Positions 60,887 to 64,000 of a stretch of 64,000 bases of DNA are shown one piece after another. The DNA comes from Antedon mediterranea (Eukaryota; Echinodermata; Crinoidea; Comatulida; Antedonidae). Within the stretch, counting starts at the first letter, position 1. Every line of letters begins with the position of its first letter. Under the pieces are notes generated by a model that was not told where the DNA came from, did no database searches, and saw only the letters and a list, made by a program, of their open reading frames with translations. The position numbers were made by a program, and so were the translations under genes. The stretch spans positions 12,771,201 to 12,835,200 of the forward strand of contig NC_092670.1 in NCBI RefSeq assembly GCF_964355755.1, given 5' to 3'.

Positions 60887-61222
60887 TTTGATATTACTAG
60901 GGTGGTTCCTTTGATATTACTGGAGCTGTTCCTTTGATATTACTGGAGCTGTTCCTTTGATATTACTGGAGCTGTTCCTTTGATATTACTGGAGCTGTTC
61001 CTTTGATATTACTGGAGCTGTTCCTTTGATATTACTGAAGCTGTTCCTTTGATATTACTGGAGCTGTTCCTTTGATATTACTGGAGCTGTTCCTTTGATA
61101 TTACTGGAGCTGTTCCTTTGATATTACTGGAGCTGTTCCTTTGATATTACTGGAGCTGTTCCTTTGATATTACTGGAGCTGTTCCTTTGATATTACTGGA
61201 GCTGTTCCTTTGATATTACTGG
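60887..61222. repeat. 23-bp minisatellite after the membrane-protein stop codon
   Basis: About 14.5 copies of a 23-bp unit, TTTGATATTACTGGAGCTGT plus TCC, start six bases after the stop codon. The first copy differs (CTAGGGTGG) and one has GAAG for GGAG; the rest look nearly identical. If transcribed with the gene it lies in the 3' untranslated region. The period is not a multiple of three and the stop precedes it, so it is not coding. Confidence 0.95.
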
Positions 61223-63419
61223 GGATATGCATAGGGTGATTTACTCAATTATTGTAAATTTTTCATCTTTAGTATTTTACAGTATTTCAATTTACTTATA
61301 AAGAAATAATTTATATAAAAATATTTTTTTATATTTTCAAAGCTGGGTTACCTAAAGCCTGCTTGATCTGTTTTGTCCAAACACACTTTAGAAGACTATG
61401 TGAACACGATTTGTAAATTAATATATAGAGTTTAACGAAATGCTTTTAAGGGTGCTTTTTAGTTTATATAATTACTGCAAATACTACACATTACACTGTA
61501 ATTTCTATAATTTTTATTCATACAAATTGTAAATACTAAATATAGAATTTGAAAGTGAACTAAGTTTACTCTTAAAGCTTGGTTTCCAACTAGGATGCAA
61601 CTCAGGATGTAAACGCAAGCAAATGATGAAAAGCAACAGTTTGATCAAGTCATTGTTGGCAATATGTTGTGCTTATAAAAAGAAAACTCATATTTCTGCC
61701 GAACAAACACTTTATACGTTGAACATGCAAGTTTGCTTACAGTAGTCTTTTATTTTATACTTACCCAAAAACATGAAAAAATGAAGATTAATCAGACCTT
61801 TAAAAGGTAATTTTGCAGTTTTAATAAAGTTTATGTAATGTAATTATTGAACTCAATTTGTTATAAAGCTAGTAAGATACTTTAAAATGTCACAATATTT
61901 ATGGAGAATATTGATTAAAAGAACCTTCATTAAAATGTATATTATTCATACTCTGTTGAAATGTTCTATTACAGGTATAGGGCTCTGTCTAAAAAAACAT
62001 TCCCTTTTTTTGCACCTATAAATTAAAAAAGTTGTAAGGTAGAGGTGCTCTACCCTTCTTGAATTTAATTGTGGACACAGAAATATAGCAGAGCTCAGAT
62101 AGCAATGAACCATCCAGCGTCAAAGGTTGGGTTAAAAAACAACCCTAAATTAATCCACCATGTTTGTGAAAAGTTCTGCTTTCAGACAGATATAAGATTT
62201 TGTGAAAGTGAAAAAAATTGGAACAATAAATACCAAATAGGAAAACGTGAATACCACAGTGTATAATTGGCAGACTGATATGGCTACAGGGCGATTACAA
62301 GCATGCTCTGGCCCTTTATCTTGAAAGGAGAAGACATTATAGGGACTTACAGGAATGTTTTTTCTTTTTAGCAACATACACCCTATCGCCACCCCAAATG
62401 CACACTTTCCAACATACTTGAAAAAAATACTCCAAAAAATCAAATTAAATGTAGAGATGAAATACGTCAATCCAATACAGTACACCAACATAAACCATAT
62501 CAAATTACAGCTATTATTAATACCTTGACGAATGCTCAGCAACCAGATTCAATATATTAAATGTTTGGTGGCAACCAAAATATTTTAATTAATTCGGCAT
62601 TCTTCAATTAATTATGCAAGAATTGATTTTGTTTATATTATTAGATGTTGTATTGTACAATACATTAACCTTCTGAATTGACATAAAAACCATGATAAAT
62701 TCTATATACTTAATCAGAGCCATGAGACACTAACTCACTATAATTGTACATTTTATTCAATATTTTATAAAATAGCGAATTATTATGCAGAATAGCTTCA
62801 GCATTGTTAAAAGCTAAGTTAAACCAAGGCAATCTAACAGGACACTGAACTCGCCTTCTCAAGATAGGAACTCGTAACAATCTTTTGATCTTATGTCTTG
62901 GCTGTGACAAATACCCGCAGTACTGTACTATGGTCATATTCTCTGCGACGCATGGTGTATGTAAGTGGCGTGGCACTGATCGTGTCGCAGCCATACATAA
63001 ACCCTTTGATCTTCCAACTTCCTTTAACCCTCCTGTTAATGGCAAATACAATTTGCTGTTTGGGTTTTTAAAATAAAATAGCTTTAATTCTTGTAGGCAA
63101 TTGTCTAACACAGCATTAATATCATTATTGGTCAAACATTTATACAGTTAACACATTTTAAAAATTCATCTATTAAATAAAAAATACTAAATTTCTGTTA
63201 TGAAAATCTATATAAAACTTTCTATATAATAAATATAATCTGTTTCTTGTATATAAATTTAAATATTCGGCAATTCTAAAAGATATAAATTATGAAGTAA
63301 GCAAGCAATATTTATGTTGTGCTTAAAGACATGCATTTTAAAAATATTATTTAATATGCTTTATTTAAAATATAATTTATATATGTTTTGGTCCTATAAA
63401 GTCAGACCCCACAATAAAA
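61223..63419. other. Intergenic AT-rich region; no confident gene
   Basis: Probably holds the rest of the 3' untranslated region of the membrane-protein gene and that of the transporter gene. Minus-strand open frames at 62150-62542 (130 aa, hydrophobic) and 62710-63135 (141 aa, basic middle) have no recognised domain and no clear splice context. A partial GGCTCTGTCTA end at 61981 may be a relic of the hairpin MITE family. Confidence 0.35.
62710..63135 (-). CDS. Hypothetical single-exon frame, 141 aa, doubtful
   Basis: Uninterrupted minus-strand frame, long for this AT-rich sequence, with an Arg-rich centre (KIKRLLRVPILRRRVQCP). It shows no recognised domain, signal peptide or splice context. 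It could be a relic of a transposon gene or chance. Listed only because of its length and composition. Confidence 0.15.
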   Translation of the reverse strand: MTNNDINAVLDNCLQELKLFYFKNPNSKLYLPLTGGLKEVGRSKGLCMAATRSVPRHLHTPCVAENMTIVQYCGYLSQPRHKIKRLLRVPILRRRVQCPVRLPWFNLAFNNAEAILHNNSLFYKILNKMYNYSELVSHGSD

Positions 63420-63619
63420 TTACTCTTGGTTAGTTTTCTTTTCCACTTCTTCATCCTTTTTTTCTGGTGAGTTTCTACGACAACTTTCTACATTAAAGCA
63501 AGCCAACTTTTCTTGAAGTGATTCCGGTAAAATCATTAGTATAAACCCACCAACAATTAACACAGTGCCACCAATTTTTATCCAACCAAACGCATCATCT
63601 CTGAACACTAAATCAGCAA
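63420..63619 (-). CDS. C-terminal exon of a drug/metabolite transporter (SLC35F-like), partial
   Basis: Last coding exon on the minus strand, entered by a good acceptor (TTCCATTACAG at the 63620 side) and ending in TAA at 63420. It encodes the final transmembrane helix (IKIGGTVLIVGGFILMILPE) followed by a charged cytosolic tail rich in Glu and Lys. The pattern of a D...F...G...LI..GF....LPE ending resembles the SLC35F branch of the DMT superfamily, which are multi-pass transporters. The rest of the gene lies beyond the right edge or in introns not resolved here. Family assignment is tentative. Confidence 0.5.
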
Positions 63620-64000
63620 CTGTAATGGAAACAAAATATTGTACAGTAGTATGTATGTGTAATACAAACAGGTGTTATGTATAATAAACTGTGTATGTAA
63701 AAAAACACCAATATCATCATAGGAAAATGTAGAAGTTGGTATCACTAGGGCCAGGCCATGAAATTTTGATACTTGACATATCGGAGAGAAATCATGAATA
63801 ATTACTTATGGCATAAATTAGGACATTATAGAGGGAGCTATATATGCATAGATGCTATAGAAATAGATCGAATAGGTTGTACCAACAGTTTTCGGCAAGC
63901 CATATTGTGTGATGCAATTAAGATCAAGAGTTAAAATCAAACTTTTGGAACGTAATTAATAACAAACTCTGATAACAAACCTGCATTTAGTGGTATACCA
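63620..64000. other. Intron of the transporter-like gene; no exon seen
   Basis: AT-rich sequence upstream of the terminal exon in the minus-strand sense. A further exon could begin near the window edge, but none was supported. Confidence 0.35.

Noticed and set aside
62150-62542. A 130-aa hydrophobic minus-strand frame, considered as membrane-protein exon
   Set aside because: The hydrophobicity follows from AT-rich codons; there are no plausible splice sites at its edges and no family pattern.

Overview
The window is animal nuclear DNA: AT-rich, with spliced genes (GT-AG introns plus one GC-AG and one U12-type AT-AC intron), long introns and many small inverted-repeat transposons, SINE-like units and a full LTR retrotransposon. 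The gene set (metazoan VPS11, an ECHDC3-type crotonase, a TIR-domain protein, a proline iminopeptidase), a PNMA-like retrotransposon Gag and the frequent TAGGCCTA-rich stretches suggest a marine invertebrate, perhaps an echinoderm or other invertebrate deuterostome. That placement is an inference; no species-diagnostic marker was seen.

Layout. (1) 1068-24306, minus: a seven-exon proline iminopeptidase (318 aa) whose first intron is about 19.7 kb. That intron holds a 9,024-bp Ty3/gypsy-type retrotransposon (4623-13646, with 1,380-bp LTRs of equal length and apparently identical sequence, and a CAGG target duplication), a plus-strand TIR-domain gene (14789-17447), several MITEs and a degenerate repeat field (18226-22130). 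(2) 24387-26482: a long-inverted-repeat element and paired tRNA-like SINE units. (3) 26483-38701, minus: a complete 25-exon VPS11 gene (1,072 aa), with an unusual Pro/Gln-rich tail carrying three NPF motifs. (4) 39522-45372, plus: an eleven-exon coiled-coil protein (472 aa) read head-to-head from VPS11, with a canonical AT-AC intron. (5) 46898-50159, minus: an eight-exon ECHDC3-like crotonase (290 aa), convergent with the coiled-coil gene. (6) 50797-60881, plus: a seven-exon single-pass membrane protein of unknown family (511 aa), head-to-head with ECHDC3; a 23-bp minisatellite follows its stop. (7) 63420-63619, minus: the last coding exon of a drug/metabolite-transporter (SLC35F-like) gene that continues beyond the window.

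The genes look like independent housekeeping, trafficking and immune-type loci rather than one pathway. Exon joins were deduced by eye from splice consensus, reading-frame continuity and family motifs; no transcript evidence was available. The most distinctive signals are the apparently young retrotransposon with a readable minus-one frameshift site and PNMA-like Gag, the U12 intron, the NPF tail of VPS11, the gene nested in the peptidase intron, and a splice donor copied three times in tandem.
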